DNA of 64,000 nucleotides, taken from positions 1 to 64,000 of the forward strand of contig JAVJAP010000347.1 of the NCBI GenBank assembly GCA_034770075.1, written 5' to 3'. The position numbers and the translations under genes were made by a program. Shown here in pieces: positions 47,281-57,662 of the stretch. Every line of letters starts with the position of its first letter. Positions within the stretch are counted from its first letter, which is position 1. The notes under the pieces are model-generated. The model had not been told where the DNA came from. It was given only the letters and a program-made list of their open reading frames with translations, and searched no databases. Source of the DNA: Aralia elata (Eukaryota; Streptophyta; Magnoliopsida; Apiales; Araliaceae).

Positions 47281-47963
47281 TGTAAAATTCTGTAAATGAA
47301 TTAATAATATTTTAGCATACATTCATTTTATCAATTACCAAAATAAATTAGGTCTTTATTTAAATTGGTATCTCCCACTATTTTCATCAAACTATATTAC
47401 CCTCAATATATAGTTCGGTAAATCTAATTAAAGATCTGCGAGTGAAAATAAGGATCCCATTTCAAATGTATATAGCCTTGTGTGACACAACAAACAATAT
47501 ATAAATAAATAGGTAGACAACTATTGTCAATTACATCACTATGTAACTCCTTGTATTTTGCCTCTTAGATTATTTTGATCAAGTGTGACACATCCGAATC
47601 AAAATTGACCAAGTTAAGTCCAACCTAGTACTTCCATATATTCAAAAGAAAAACACTGTCCATGTGTGACACAACAAAACAACATCGTTCAGTTTATTTA
47701 TAAGCATTAAAATGTGATAAAGAAACATCTTAAATATTTAATACTTGCCTTGTGTGACACAACAAACTCATATTAAATATTTCATACTCTATTACTTTAC
47801 CATGCTAGAAGGCGACGTTCGATATTCCAAATATCTTTGAACGTTTAGGACTTAATATAATTTCTTTGAGGGGTTTGTTATTATTTGTCTCATCTTGTTT
47901 AGCGCGCATGCACATATATATATAAAATACGCGTCATATTATTTGACATGCGAAGCATGTTGG

Positions 47964-47964
<1 letters not shown>

Positions 47965-48019
<55 letters not shown>
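47965..48019 (+). repeat. AT microsatellite
   Basis: Uninterrupted AT dinucleotides over about 55 bases. Confidence 0.95.
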
Positions 48020-48022
<3 letters not shown>

Positions 48023-48916
48023 AGCATGCACATATAGAATACTATATTCTACCCGAATTGATTATGAACTTTTATTCTAGTTTGGTTCACTAGAGCCACC
48101 AAGTGAACCAAAAGGTCAAATCTAGGGTGCAAGAATTAAATTTAAATATAACTATTACATTTAAACCCAGACTCCAATACAAATGGATCTTCAAGCGCTC
48201 CTTGTTCCTTTGTCTCTAATTCTTCAAAATAATTCTAACTAATCATATTACATGAACTATTTAGTATAATAGAAACCTTGATCAGCAGTTAAGGGGAAGT
48301 ACATAGGAGGGAGATAGAATTTACATTAAGAAAAATTAGAGAAGACGAGGTACGCAGACCCCATTTATAAAAAACCCATTTATTCAAGCATCCTCTAAAA
48401 TAAATCCAATCACACATTGGTCATTAGTCCATAATCAATCTCATTTATTATCATACATATCTCCATATGCATCAATAAATAACTTTCATCTCATGAATAA
48501 TAAAATCATTCCATATATGCATTGATATCATTTAATGGGTAATATTAGTTAGTATAAAATCTAATTTCAACTCCAATTAGTTATCATGGAATCCAATTCC
48601 AACTCTAATTAGTTATCATGAAATCCAATTTCAATTAAAATAAACTTTTTTATTTTAATCCTATTACAAATCAAAATAAACTCTTTTATTTTAATTTATC
48701 CAATTTTGAATAAAAATAAACTCCTTTATTTTTTAATTCAATTTCAAATCAAAATAAACTTCTTTATTTTAATTCACAAAAAATAAAAAAAAATAAAAAA
48801 ATAAGGTCAACCCTTGATCATAAACCTTTAAAAGAAATAATCAAACAAGTCTTTAAGTCAAACTTCAAACCCAGAATTATATAGTTTAAATATTAAACAT
48901 TTTGATTCATAATCAA

Positions 48917-48990
48917 AAGTGATTCTGGTATAGTGATAAGGCTTCCAACATATGACCAATAAGTCAAGGGTTCAAAACCCTCTAGCCCCA
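48917..48990 (+). ncRNA. tRNA-like (SINE head-like) sequence
   Basis: A-box-like TGGTATAGTGATAAGG starts at 48926 and B-box-like GGTTCAAAACC lies at 48969-48979, with a spacing of about 43 bases between box starts, as in tRNA genes and tRNA-derived SINEs. AGGG-TTCAAAA-CCCT forms a T-arm. The acceptor and anticodon stems are not convincing and no SINE tail was recognised. It lies antisense to the Copia element. Confidence 0.4.
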
Positions 48991-49012
48991 AATTAATTAT
49001 TTTATTTTTAAA

Positions 49013-49148
49013 GGTTGACCAGTTAGCGCCACGTTAACAGTCAACAGTTGACCCGTCAGTGCCACATATGCAGCATATGCCACGTCATCAGTTGACCAAT
49101 CAAAGTCTGACCAGTCAACGGTCAACGTCTGACCGTTGACTTTGACCT
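49013..49148 (-). promoter_or_regulatory. Cluster of eight W-box cores (TTGAC)
   Basis: Five TTGAC on the plus strand and three on the minus strand in about 135 bases, many as TTGACC or in the inverted pair GTCAACAGTTGAC. TTGAC is the core bound by plant WRKY factors; whether it is active here is not known. Confidence 0.55.
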
Positions 49149-49288
49149 TTTTTTTTTCTTTTTCTTTTTTAAAATTTTTTTTAATAAAAAAAATAAAATA
49201 ATTTTACACAAACAGTTATGCCTAATTAAATTGTACTAAACACATATCAATGTATATCGAGAATCAAAACAATTAATAATTCGCATAA

Positions 49289-49306
49289 AGTTTGGCTCTG
49301 ATATCA
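49289..49306 (-). other. Copia primer-binding site (tRNA-Met type)
   Basis: Minus strand TGATATCAGAGCCAAAC beside the LTR end CTAACA, matching the initiator tRNA-Met consensus with one difference. Confidence 0.85.
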
Positions 49307-49307
49307 C

Positions 49308-51062
49308 TGTTAGGTTTGTATAACGCGAACATACAATCAAATTACATAAATAAAGCGGAAGCGCGATAAAATCATATTTTAAAATTTTATACAAATATCA
49401 CCATGATCTTTCTTTATGCACAATTATTAATTAAACGAAAGAGATGGAGAATAAGAATTATACCCTTATAGAATTCTAGCTCCTTAGGTACAAGTTCACC
49501 TCCAATTCCTTCGCGTTCTCCTTGAATTGTTCCGATTAAATTCTTTCCTTTGATCAACGTTAGCCACCTAAGTGTTTGGCCTCTAGAGGTGATCCACCAA
49601 GGAATAATAGTTGTTCAAGAAGATGAATATTGCCAAAACCCTAGTTTCTATCTCTATTTTAATTGTAAGTACTCTCCATAATTCTTATGCAAGAGTGTGT
49701 AAACCTAATCTATGATAAGACTTCTATTATTTATAGATGTAGGAAAACCCTTCCCTAAACTATTTAGGATTATGATTTCTATTCTAATTAAACTCCTTTA
49801 ATTAAATTAAACTCATAATCTTATTAGGAATTCATGAGAGAGTAATTATATTAATTAATTCTCAATCCCTATTAGGAATTAAATAATAGTAATAGTAATA
49901 ATAATAATAAGATTCCTCTTATTAATTTATATTTAATATTTCCAAAATATTAAATAATAAATATTAAGCTATTTAATTTATTCTATCTCTATAGATTAAA
50001 TTAAATACACTTAACTTATTATTACAATTATGTCATTTACTTCTTAAACAAATATTTTTCTTTTGCGATGTGACCCTTTAGGTTCTCCATATTAAATCGG
50101 CTATGAATAAATCAATTAGAACAATTATAATCTTATTTAAATAAATAAATTAAACTATTTAATTCATTTAAATAAATAACATTTATTCTACAATAAGGGT
50201 AAGCCCCATTAGCGATCAACGGCTTTCCACATAATATAGATTTCAATATTAATCACAAAAGAAACTTTCAGTGAATAGTTACCGTACAATTCAATCCTTC
50301 TACCATACAATGTCTCAATTAAATATTAGATATGGAATTACTGTCAAGTCTTATTTTATTTAATTATATATATTTCGATTCTTAAATGCACAACTCTAAA
50401 TAATGCAAATTAGAAACTCCTTTCTAATTTCATTCTGCCTTGGCCAAGGACTACTGAGTTGTCATTTATCGAATCACATAGGACATTCACATATCTCCAT
50501 GTACAACTTATTTTACCTGATCATACCCTTTGATATACCGTAAAGGTCTTCAGAGACATGTCAAAGTATAATTTATCATACAGAAGATACTATGATGATC
50601 TCAAGTCCAAGGATCACTTGTACTACTATCACTAGAGGAATTCTTATTGACAGACGAGTAAAACTCCATTAGGTATTCCTTAGCAAGTTACGTTCAGTGA
50701 ACTTATTCTCCAATAAGCACATGCATACTTGCTTTAGTGTCTCCACACAAATGATTATGAGATCAATGATCCTCTTCCTAAGAGCAAGCAACGTATGTAC
50801 TAATCTATCCGGATTCACTAAACCCCTTTTTAGTAATCCAATGATTTGGAACGATTTTAGTTTGTGAGCTATCTAGAATTTAGATCTCATTAGCATGATC
50901 ACCATCATGATTCTAAAAGCATTGCTCAAAATTATGGGTTTATCACATTTAACATAACAACACAATGTAGATAAAGTAAAATGCCTTTAATAACTGAATA
51001 AGATTTCAAAGTATATGCTACATCATATCAAATATGATTGGCTTATGTGCATACTACTTTCA
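49308..51062 (-). repeat. Copia 5' LTR (1755 bp)
   Basis: Pairs with 42015-43815. It ends on the plus strand at CATACTACTTTCA and is followed by GGAAA (51063-51067). Confidence 0.95.
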
Positions 51063-51067
51063 GGAAA
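51063..51067 (+). repeat. Target-site duplication GGAAA, right copy
   Basis: Same bases as 42010-42014. Confidence 0.9.
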
Positions 51068-51222
51068 CACGATTGCACTCAGCATCTGCAACAAGCCTTT
51101 AAACCCCAAGGTTACCCTAAGTGGACGAGTTTTGTCTTGTGAGGGTTTGCAGTGAATATACCCACAAAATTCAAGATCTAAACTATAAAAATATTACCTA
51201 ATAAAATAACAAATAACCTAAA

Positions 51223-51243
51223 CCCTACCCCCCACACTTAAAA
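51223..51243 (-). other. Internal polypurine-like tract of the Athila-type element
   Basis: Minus strand AAGTTTTAAGTGTGGGGGGT after TTGGGGACAATG. It is not next to an LTR, so it is a second, internal tract, as at 12493. Confidence 0.65.
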
Positions 51244-51342
51244 CTTTCATTGTCCCCAATGTAAAGTAAAATGCAAAGAAAATGAAACAAAATAAATGCA
51301 ACCAAAAAGAAAAAAAAGGAAAAGAAAAGCAAATTTGATTTA

Positions 51343-51358
51343 TTGGGTTGCCTCCCAA
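51343..51358 (-). other. Conserved stem-loop after pol
   Basis: Minus strand TTGGGAGGCAACCCAA: a 5-bp stem with a 6-base loop, about 45 bases after the pol stop, next to GGCGCTGC. The plus-strand Athila has GCGCTTGATGGGAGGCAACC at the matching place (61824-61843). Confidence 0.75.
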
Positions 51359-51403
51359 GCAGCGCCTTTATTTATTATCTTTGGCTCGACCACATTCACT
51401 CTT

Positions 51404-52100
51404 TTAAAATACATCAAAGATACTTCGGGGCGATTGCAGTCTGGGTTTCGCCTTTTTCTTTGTCATTAAATAACGAAGAGCAAATGGGCATGTAAAAATC
51501 GTCTTCTCTAGATCCCCCGGACTAATTGTAATCTGGAAATAACCTGACTTTGGAGCATCACTCAAAACTGCAACAGTTCCTTCATCAATATTTTTATTAG
51601 GTACAATTTTCAAGTTATCTTCTCCAACAAGGTCAATGATTTCCTGTGCTAAAGAGTCAGTCACATCAATAGAATAAACAGGATTATCATCACTAGGATA
51701 TCGTATGGCATCGTAAATATTAAACTTAACAATTTTTTCATCAAATTCCATTGAAAGTGTACCACTATGAACATCAATTTTAGTTTTGGACGTCTTCAAA
51801 AATGGTCTTCCTAACAAAATAGGTGCATTTTGATCACCGTTTTTCATATCAAGCGTATAAAAATCAGTAGGAAAAATCAAATCATTGACTTACACAAGAA
51901 CATCCTCAACTACACCATTAGGGTAAGCATTAGATCTATAAGCCAACTAGATCACAGTGCCAGTTTTATTCAAGGGTTCGAGTTTCAAGGAAGCATATAT
52001 AGAATCTGGCATGACATTGATAGAAGCTCCTAAATCTAACATGTTTTTTTCAAATCTAGTGTTACCTATCGTGCAAGGGATAATGAACATACCCGGGTCT
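51404..52100 (-). pseudogene. Athila-type protease with RT-RNase H deletion fusion
   Basis: Minus strand. The protease has LDLGASINVMPDSIYASL near 52045-51990 (DLGAS active site, with stops between), then FPTDFYTLDM, LLGRPFLKTSKTKIDVHSG. After a linker the frame reads ISPGDLEKTIFTCPF, an RT block, and passes directly into ALRYLMTKKKAKPRL, a block that normally lies near the end of RNase H. About 250-300 residues of RT/RNase H are missing at this point without loss of frame; integrase is also absent. Stop at 51404. Confidence 0.8.
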
Positions 52101-52448
52101 TGGCACTTAGTAGGGAGTTTTCTTTAAATAACTGTAGAGACATTCTCCCCTACCTTTACCTTTTCATATCTTTTAAGTTCCTGTTTCCTCTTGTGTGTAC
52201 ACAATTCTTTCAAAAATTTAGCATATCGAGGTACTTGTTTAATAGCATCTAACAATGGAATATTTACCTCGCATCTACGAAAAGTCTCATACAAATCTGA
52301 ATTTTTCTCATATTTCCTGTTTCGGTTAAAACATGAGGAAAAGGGGGTACCGGTTTATATTCAAAGAGGAGGAAATTTACACTTCGGTACACCATCATCA
52401 CTCACAACTACTGTTATTTGTTTCTTCTTTATTCTTATTTGCATTACT

Positions 52449-53864
52449 TTACAACTTTGTTGTAGATACTATCGTTTCTGGATTTGCTACCTCTTTACCG
52501 TTCCTCAAAGTGATTGCACTTACATTCTCTTTTGGATTCACCACTGTTTGAAAGGGTAACTTTCCCGAACCTTGCGCGTCCAAGTGACTGATTGCGGTTG
52601 CCATTTGTCCCATTTGCGTACCCAAATTCTGAATACTTGCCCTCGTTTCCTGTTGGAATTGCAAAGTGTTAGTGGCAAGAGATTTAACAATATCTTCTAA
52701 AGACATACTAGAGTTCAAAGATTAGCCCTGCTGTTGTCTATAGGGGTACAACTGTTTGTATGACTAGTAACTTGAGAAATTTTGATTTGCGAGCAGATTA
52801 GCTTGTGGATTCCCGTAGCTAAGATTAGGATGATCCCTCCATCCAGGATTATACGTGTTCGAATAAGGATTATATTTCCTTTGTGGTTGCCCAGGAAAGC
52901 TACCTGCTGTATTTACTTGTTCAATGGACTCCTCTTGAAGAGTTAGGCACATATCAGTTGGATGTCCTACTACTGCATAAATTCCATAAGCTCTTACCTG
53001 TTGTGTATTACCTACTACTAATTGACGAACAAGAGAGGTTAAACTCGTAATGTATTGTTCAATAGAAGAAATTTTTACCTCATTTGTATTCCTAGGTGAA
53101 AAATCAAGCCTAGTGCCAAATTGTTGGGAATTAGTCGCCATATTTACAATCAAATTTCTCGCAGCCTCGGGAGTTTTATCCACCAAAGCTCCTCCATTAG
53201 CAGCGTCAATCATGCTTTTATCGATAGATAAAAGGCCTTCATAGAAATATTAGATGAGAGGCTGGTCACTAATTTGATGATGGGGGCAGCTTGCACATAA
53301 TTTCTTGAAACGTTCTCAATCCTCATGTAAGGATTCTCCATTGTTTTTCCTCACACCACAAACTGATTTCTAAATGTTGGTTGCCCTTGAAGCGAGAAAA
53401 TATTTCTCTAAAAATAATCTCTTCATCTCTTCCCATGTGGTGATACTTCCGGAGGGTAGATAGTAAAGCCAATCCTTAGCCAAATCTTTTAGAGAAAATG
53501 GAAAAACTCTCAATTTGATTTGTTCTCCGGTTACTCTGGTCGACTTCATACTTATGCATACCACATGAAATTCCTTCAGATGCTTGTGAGGATCTTCACC
53601 TGAAAGGCCATGAAAAATGGGTAAAAGATGAATTAGTCTAGATTTTAATTCAAAAGGAGTATTAACATCTAGATTAGAAAACGTAATACATAAGGGATGT
53701 TGATCCAAATCAAGGGTTGCAAGCTCTTTCAAAGTTCAAGTTCTTGCCATGGTTTCCTTCTCTTCAAAATTTCTTTGAGCTCCCTTCCTTAATCTGCGTA
53801 TAATTTTCTCTATCTCTGGATCACATTTTAAATCACCTTGATTAGTAAATCGAGTTTCGGGCAT
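52449..53864 (-). pseudogene. Athila-type gag
   Basis: Minus strand, one frame from ATG 53864 (MPETRFTNQGDLKCDPEIEK) to 52449, with several in-frame stops (near 53740, 53370 and 53250). The core has PFELKSRLIHLLPIFHGLSG, EDPHKHLKEFH, LRVFPFSLKDLAKDWLYYLP and TTWEEMKRLFLEKYF. A zinc-knuckle-like block reads AYGIYAVVGHPTDMC, with Tyr at both places where Cys is expected; His and last Cys remain. C-terminal ITLRNGKEV is typical of Athila-type gag. Confidence 0.85.
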
Positions 53865-53940
53865 AAACAATTAAGGAAATTCAAATTACATATGAAAAAC
53901 AACTAAAATTAACAAAAGTATAAAAATAAACTAAAATCAC

Positions 53941-53958
53941 TCCCCGACAACAGCGCTA
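53941..53958 (-). other. Primer-binding site (tRNA-Asp-like)
   Basis: Minus strand TAGCGCTGTTGTCGGGGA; the Athila consensus seen at 56991 is TGGCGCCGTTGTCGGGGA. Two differences. Confidence 0.8.
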
Positions 53959-53963
53959 AAATT

Positions 53964-55228
53964 TGGTGTGCGGTCACAGGCAACCAAAAATAAAATCTTA
54001 CTACGAATGATATTTATGTAGTAATGCAAGTAAGAGTCGATTCCACAGATAGTGATTAGTCTAATTTATGCTTTGTTTACCAAAAAGGGAGTTTTGAATA
54101 TTATTGATCAAAGTAAACTAATACGTAAATAACATAAAATAATCTAACGAAGTAAATCAGGAAAACGAGTATTGGATTAAGTCAACTTCCACCTTCAGAA
54201 ACTTACATTAATCATTGATACAAGTATAAACAATTAATACTTTGAATATTTATCATTGGAATTACTTATGTGCCTTTCCTTAATTATAGTTAGATAGAAA
54301 CAAGCGATCTAAATAACCCTGACTACTAAACAACTTTAGACAAACGCTAAAAGTTTAATCTAGTAGCAGTTTTAAGAATTAGAAAAACCGATGAAGCTAA
54401 ATAACACAAGCACAAGCAGTTGCATTTAATTTAGTTGAGTATTCTTCCTAAGATATAATAATCTTCTGATCTGTAGTTAATTATTAACCTCAGTTGCTTC
54501 ACAAATTAGAGTGACCAAACAATCACGGATTTGATTTCTAATTTAACAATAGATTTCAACGAATAATAAACTAGTATGTATCCTAGCAATTAAACGAATC
54601 AATCATGGAATTTAAACGCAGAAGAATAATCAATACTCAAAATAATAATCGAATTATTAAAACCATTTAGATCTCACAGTATAATAATTTGAGGCTTTCG
54701 TCTCCTTAATCCAAGAATAAAAAATTAGCTACACATGGCCATGAAATCACCAAAGAATAATAGAGTAGAAAGTTATAAAACAAGGATCTCCTTCTCTAGT
54801 GTCTAATAATATGTATTTGTAGTTTACATAGGAAAATCCTAACTTAGGGGAAAAAATAATCCAATTTGGAATCAAACAGCATAGTCAAAACGTATAAAAA
54901 TATGGCTGATCTGCGACCCTAGTAAAACCCCTGGCACGGTCGCTCTTGAATCCACCGTTGTGGCCTTCTAGTCCACCGCCGCGACTCTCTTCCTTTAGCG
55001 TCGCGGCTCTCAAGTCTCTGTTAGCCCACACGATCATAATTACAGCTTTGCCTTTCACTTCAAGTACAAATAATGCTTCATTTAACCTCCAAATTATTTC
55101 CAAAGTCACGTACTCCTTCAATTGCACCTTAAATCAAAATATAAGAATAATGAGTGTATTTAGGCACAAAATAAAGACAAAAGATCAAACATTAAGGGAT
55201 AAAAATATAATAAATTTCATACTTATCA
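53964..55228 (-). repeat. Athila-type 5' LTR (right copy)
   Basis: Pairs with 39842-41102 with many transitions. GC-rich repeats at 54931-55006. The TATA box of the other copy is mutated here. Confidence 0.9.
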
Positions 55229-55233
55229 GTCTT
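55229..55233 (+). repeat. Target-site duplication GTCTT, right copy
   Basis: Same bases as 39837-39841. Confidence 0.8.
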
Positions 55234-55665
55234 TGTACTCTACGATCTTCTAACTGTCTTCAGTGAACTCTGCTATCTTAGAGTAATATTTTTTCTGGCA
55301 CTACGATCGTCTTCTGGCCTGAACAACTTAGCTATTACAGAGTTTTAACTCTATGAATTTGGATCAACCTAACATATTTGATCACTAAACTAAGTCCTTT
55401 CACATCAGATTCATTTCATTAGGACTTCACAAAAGCTACTTGAATACAAATATACACTTAACTCATATCATCATCAAATTAACTATGTTCATCACAAATT
55501 GCTAGTACTAACGAAGCTCACCAATCCCGTGCGAAGCGGGTGGCATAAATAATAATTTATTATATTAATAATTTAAAAAAATTAATTATGATTTCGAGAA
55601 CATAGTTGCAGTTATTAAATAGTTAAATATTTATTCAAATAACTAATGATTGAATTATATATTAC
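55234..55665 (+). other. Unassigned noncoding sequence
   Basis: Continues the segment left of 39837: both sides have CTCTACGAT words (39737, 39813 and 55240). No coding sequence. AT-rich from 55550. Confidence 0.4.
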
Positions 55666-55825
55666 TGATGAGTAGGTTTTAACCTACGAGTTAGATACGT
55701 TTTAGCGAGATTCTTTTCAGTCTTTCAGTGTTTTAGTACCTTTTTATTTGTGTTTATATTTCTTTTGTAGGTTACGACGGCTGGCTGAGGATCAAAGAAA
55801 GCAAAACTGGCTAGGTGCAGGGCAT

Positions 55826-55930
55826 TCTTGCCGGGGCGAGAAGTCCAGGTATAATTTCCTCACCGGGGCGAGATCTCGCCGGGGCGAGACTTTTGTGAAG
55901 GATTTTCTCGCCGAGGCGAGGTTGCGTCTG
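55826..55930 (+). repeat. GC-rich near-palindrome array in Athila LTR
   Basis: Four copies: TTGCCGGGGCGAG, TCACCGGGGCGAG, CTCGCCGGGGCGAG (55875-55888) and CTCGCCGAGGCGAG (55917-55930). It ends about 107 bases upstream of the TATA box. Confidence 0.9.
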
Positions 55931-56036
55931 GTGAAAAAAAAATATAGAAGTTGGCAATCGGGTAGTTGGAAAAGTTTGAAGCTAGGAAGGATTCAATTGC
56001 TATTCTGATAAGGAGTCTTGAGAAGGTTATTGAGGA

Positions 56037-56044
56037 TATAAATA
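56037..56044 (+). promoter_or_regulatory. TATA box of Athila LTR
   Basis: TATAAATA in GGATATAAATAGGAG. Confidence 0.65.
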
Positions 56045-56990
56045 GGAGAATATAACATGGATTGACAGAGATTTTCATACATCTACTCACACGAAGATTG
56101 AAGATTGAGAGCTGAGCAAGGAGATAGAGAACCAAGCTAAGCTTCGTGAAGAATTCAGATTGGAGGACGAAGGATTATATTGAGTTATCTTTTAATCTTT
56201 TTATCCTTAATTTGTAATTATTTATGATGACTTATTTTGAATTTCTAGTTTCTATTGTCAGTATGAACTAAACCTTTACATTAAGGCTGCAATTGAACCA
56301 GTTATATTGATGAATTAATTTTCTATTTAAATTTTAGTTATTCATTCAAGTTGAGTTTTCTATCATATTCCATGCTTAATGTTTAAATTGTTTGGCCAAC
56401 AATTAGCGGAATACCTTAGGTTAATTTGGGAGATGCAATCTAGGGTTAGAACTGAATAAGATAGCGTGTATTCTAAATTATTTGCAAGTGTTGAATAATT
56501 GGATTTGTAAAGTGAATAGGAATATCTCTTTACTGCACGTAACAATTGGGAATTGATGCTTAATGAGTTTAATCCTGTTATTCTGCATAGGAATATCGTA
56601 GAGTTAATTGGATTAGATAGATTTATTTGATCACTTGGAAAAGGGCTTATAGATACAATTGAATTCCTGTTAACAACTCTAATGAAGTGAATAACTGAAT
56701 GACGTAGACATATTGATTTATGATATATAATTGGGGAAATTGAAGTCTTAATCTTTTAAATCTGAATTTCAACCTTTGTGATACTTATCAATTTTCGTAT
56801 TATTTAAATTAGTTTAAATCAAACAACCAATTGGCGATTGCTTACTAGAATAGTCATAGTTTAGATTGATAGTGGAGATTTAAATCGTAATAATTCCTGT
56901 GGGTTCGACACTCTTTCTTATCACTTTATTACTTGTTGATCGTGTACACTTACACGTAATTGTCGTTATCTAAATTGGACAACAAGTTTT

Positions 56991-57008
56991 TGGCGCCGTT
57001 GTCGGGGA
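56991..57008 (+). other. Primer-binding site (tRNA-Asp)
   Basis: TGGCGCCGTTGTCGGGGA, the standard Athila/Tat tRNA-Asp site, six bases after the LTR end. Confidence 0.95.
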
Positions 57009-57111
57009 TTATTTGTGTTTATAATTTTCAATATCAGTTTAGTTAAGTCTGTTCTAGTTAAGCAAACTTATTTTTCTTTTGTTTCTTGTTCAGGTGACTT
57101 TTGATTCATTT

Positions 57112-57662
57112 ATGCAAACGCGATCAAAACAACCGGAACTCGTGCAGTGTGAGGATTATCTTGAGAACAAGCTTCGTCAGTTGAGAAAATTCTGTCAGGA
57201 GACACTTGAGAAAGAAAAAATGGCTAACGAAGAACAAAAATCATTGAGGGAATATGCTATGCCTAAGATAGACGAGATCAAATCGAGCATCACGAGACCA
57301 GTCATCACCGCTAATTCCTTCGAAATCAAGCCAAGAACAATTTATATGCTTCAGAATCGGAATCGGTACAGTTCGTGGGGAGTTATAACAGACAGCAACA
57401 GCCATACCAGAATGCATATAATCCGGGGTGGAAGAATCATCCGGGTTTCTCATGGAGTAATAACACTCAGGTTCAAAACCCAGCTCCTAGAACTCAGAAT
57501 CCCCCAGGTTTTCAGAACCAAGCTCCACAACATACAGAAAGGAAGCCGACTTTAGAAGAATCGTTAGCAAGGGTTATCACAGCATCTGAGAAAAGAATGA
57601 ATGATCAAGATAAGTTGCTAACAGGTAAATTTGAATGTGAAGAGCCATGCAGTGTCAATTAG
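57112..57662 (+). pseudogene. Athila gag with core deletion
   Basis: Starts at ATG 57112 (MQTRSKQPELVQCEDYLENK). The N-terminal part ends at ITANSFEIKPRTIYMLQ near 57355. The next recognisable part, in another frame from 57375, is the C-terminal SYNRQQQPYQNAYNPGWKNH. The gag core and zinc knuckle that should lie between are missing, so most of gag is deleted at about 57355-57375. A second frame change near 57630 leads into the pol frame. Confidence 0.8.

Larger units (their letters stand above)
47281..49288 (-). other. Long leader of the Copia element
   Basis: About 2 kb without coding sequence between primer-binding site and gag. Contains an AT microsatellite (47965-48019), TTTTATTTTAAT-type repeats (48640-48790), a tRNA-like segment (48917-48990) and a cluster of TTGAC motifs (49013-49148). 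Confidence 0.7.
42015..51062 (-). mobile_element. Full-length Copia retrotransposon, minus strand, degenerate
   Basis: LTRs 42015-43815 and 49308-51062 with TG...CA ends, GGAAA duplications, tRNA-Met primer-binding site (49289-49306), purine tract (43816-43828) and gag-PR-IN-RT-RH remnants in Copia order on the minus strand. LTR divergence is 4-5% over the part compared. One LTR has a deletion of about 40 bp near 50490. Same family as 1-3001. It sits in the 3' tail of the Athila-type element. Confidence 0.9.
39842..55228 (-). mobile_element. Athila-type element, minus strand, internal pol deletion
   Basis: LTRs 39842-41102 and 53964-55228 (about 9% different by eye), GTCTT duplications, a tRNA-Asp-like primer-binding site at 53941-53958 and gag/protease remnants on the minus strand. 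Most of RT, RNase H and all of integrase are missing through a deletion visible at about 51480. A Copia element (42015-51062) is nested in its 3' tail. Without the insertion it measures about 6.3 kb. Confidence 0.85.
55666..56984 (+). repeat. Athila 5' LTR (1319 bp)
   Basis: Starts TGATGAGTAGGTTTTAACC and ends TTGGACAACA, followed by the primer-binding site. GC-rich array at 55826-55930 and TATA box at 56037-56044. Confidence 0.9.
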
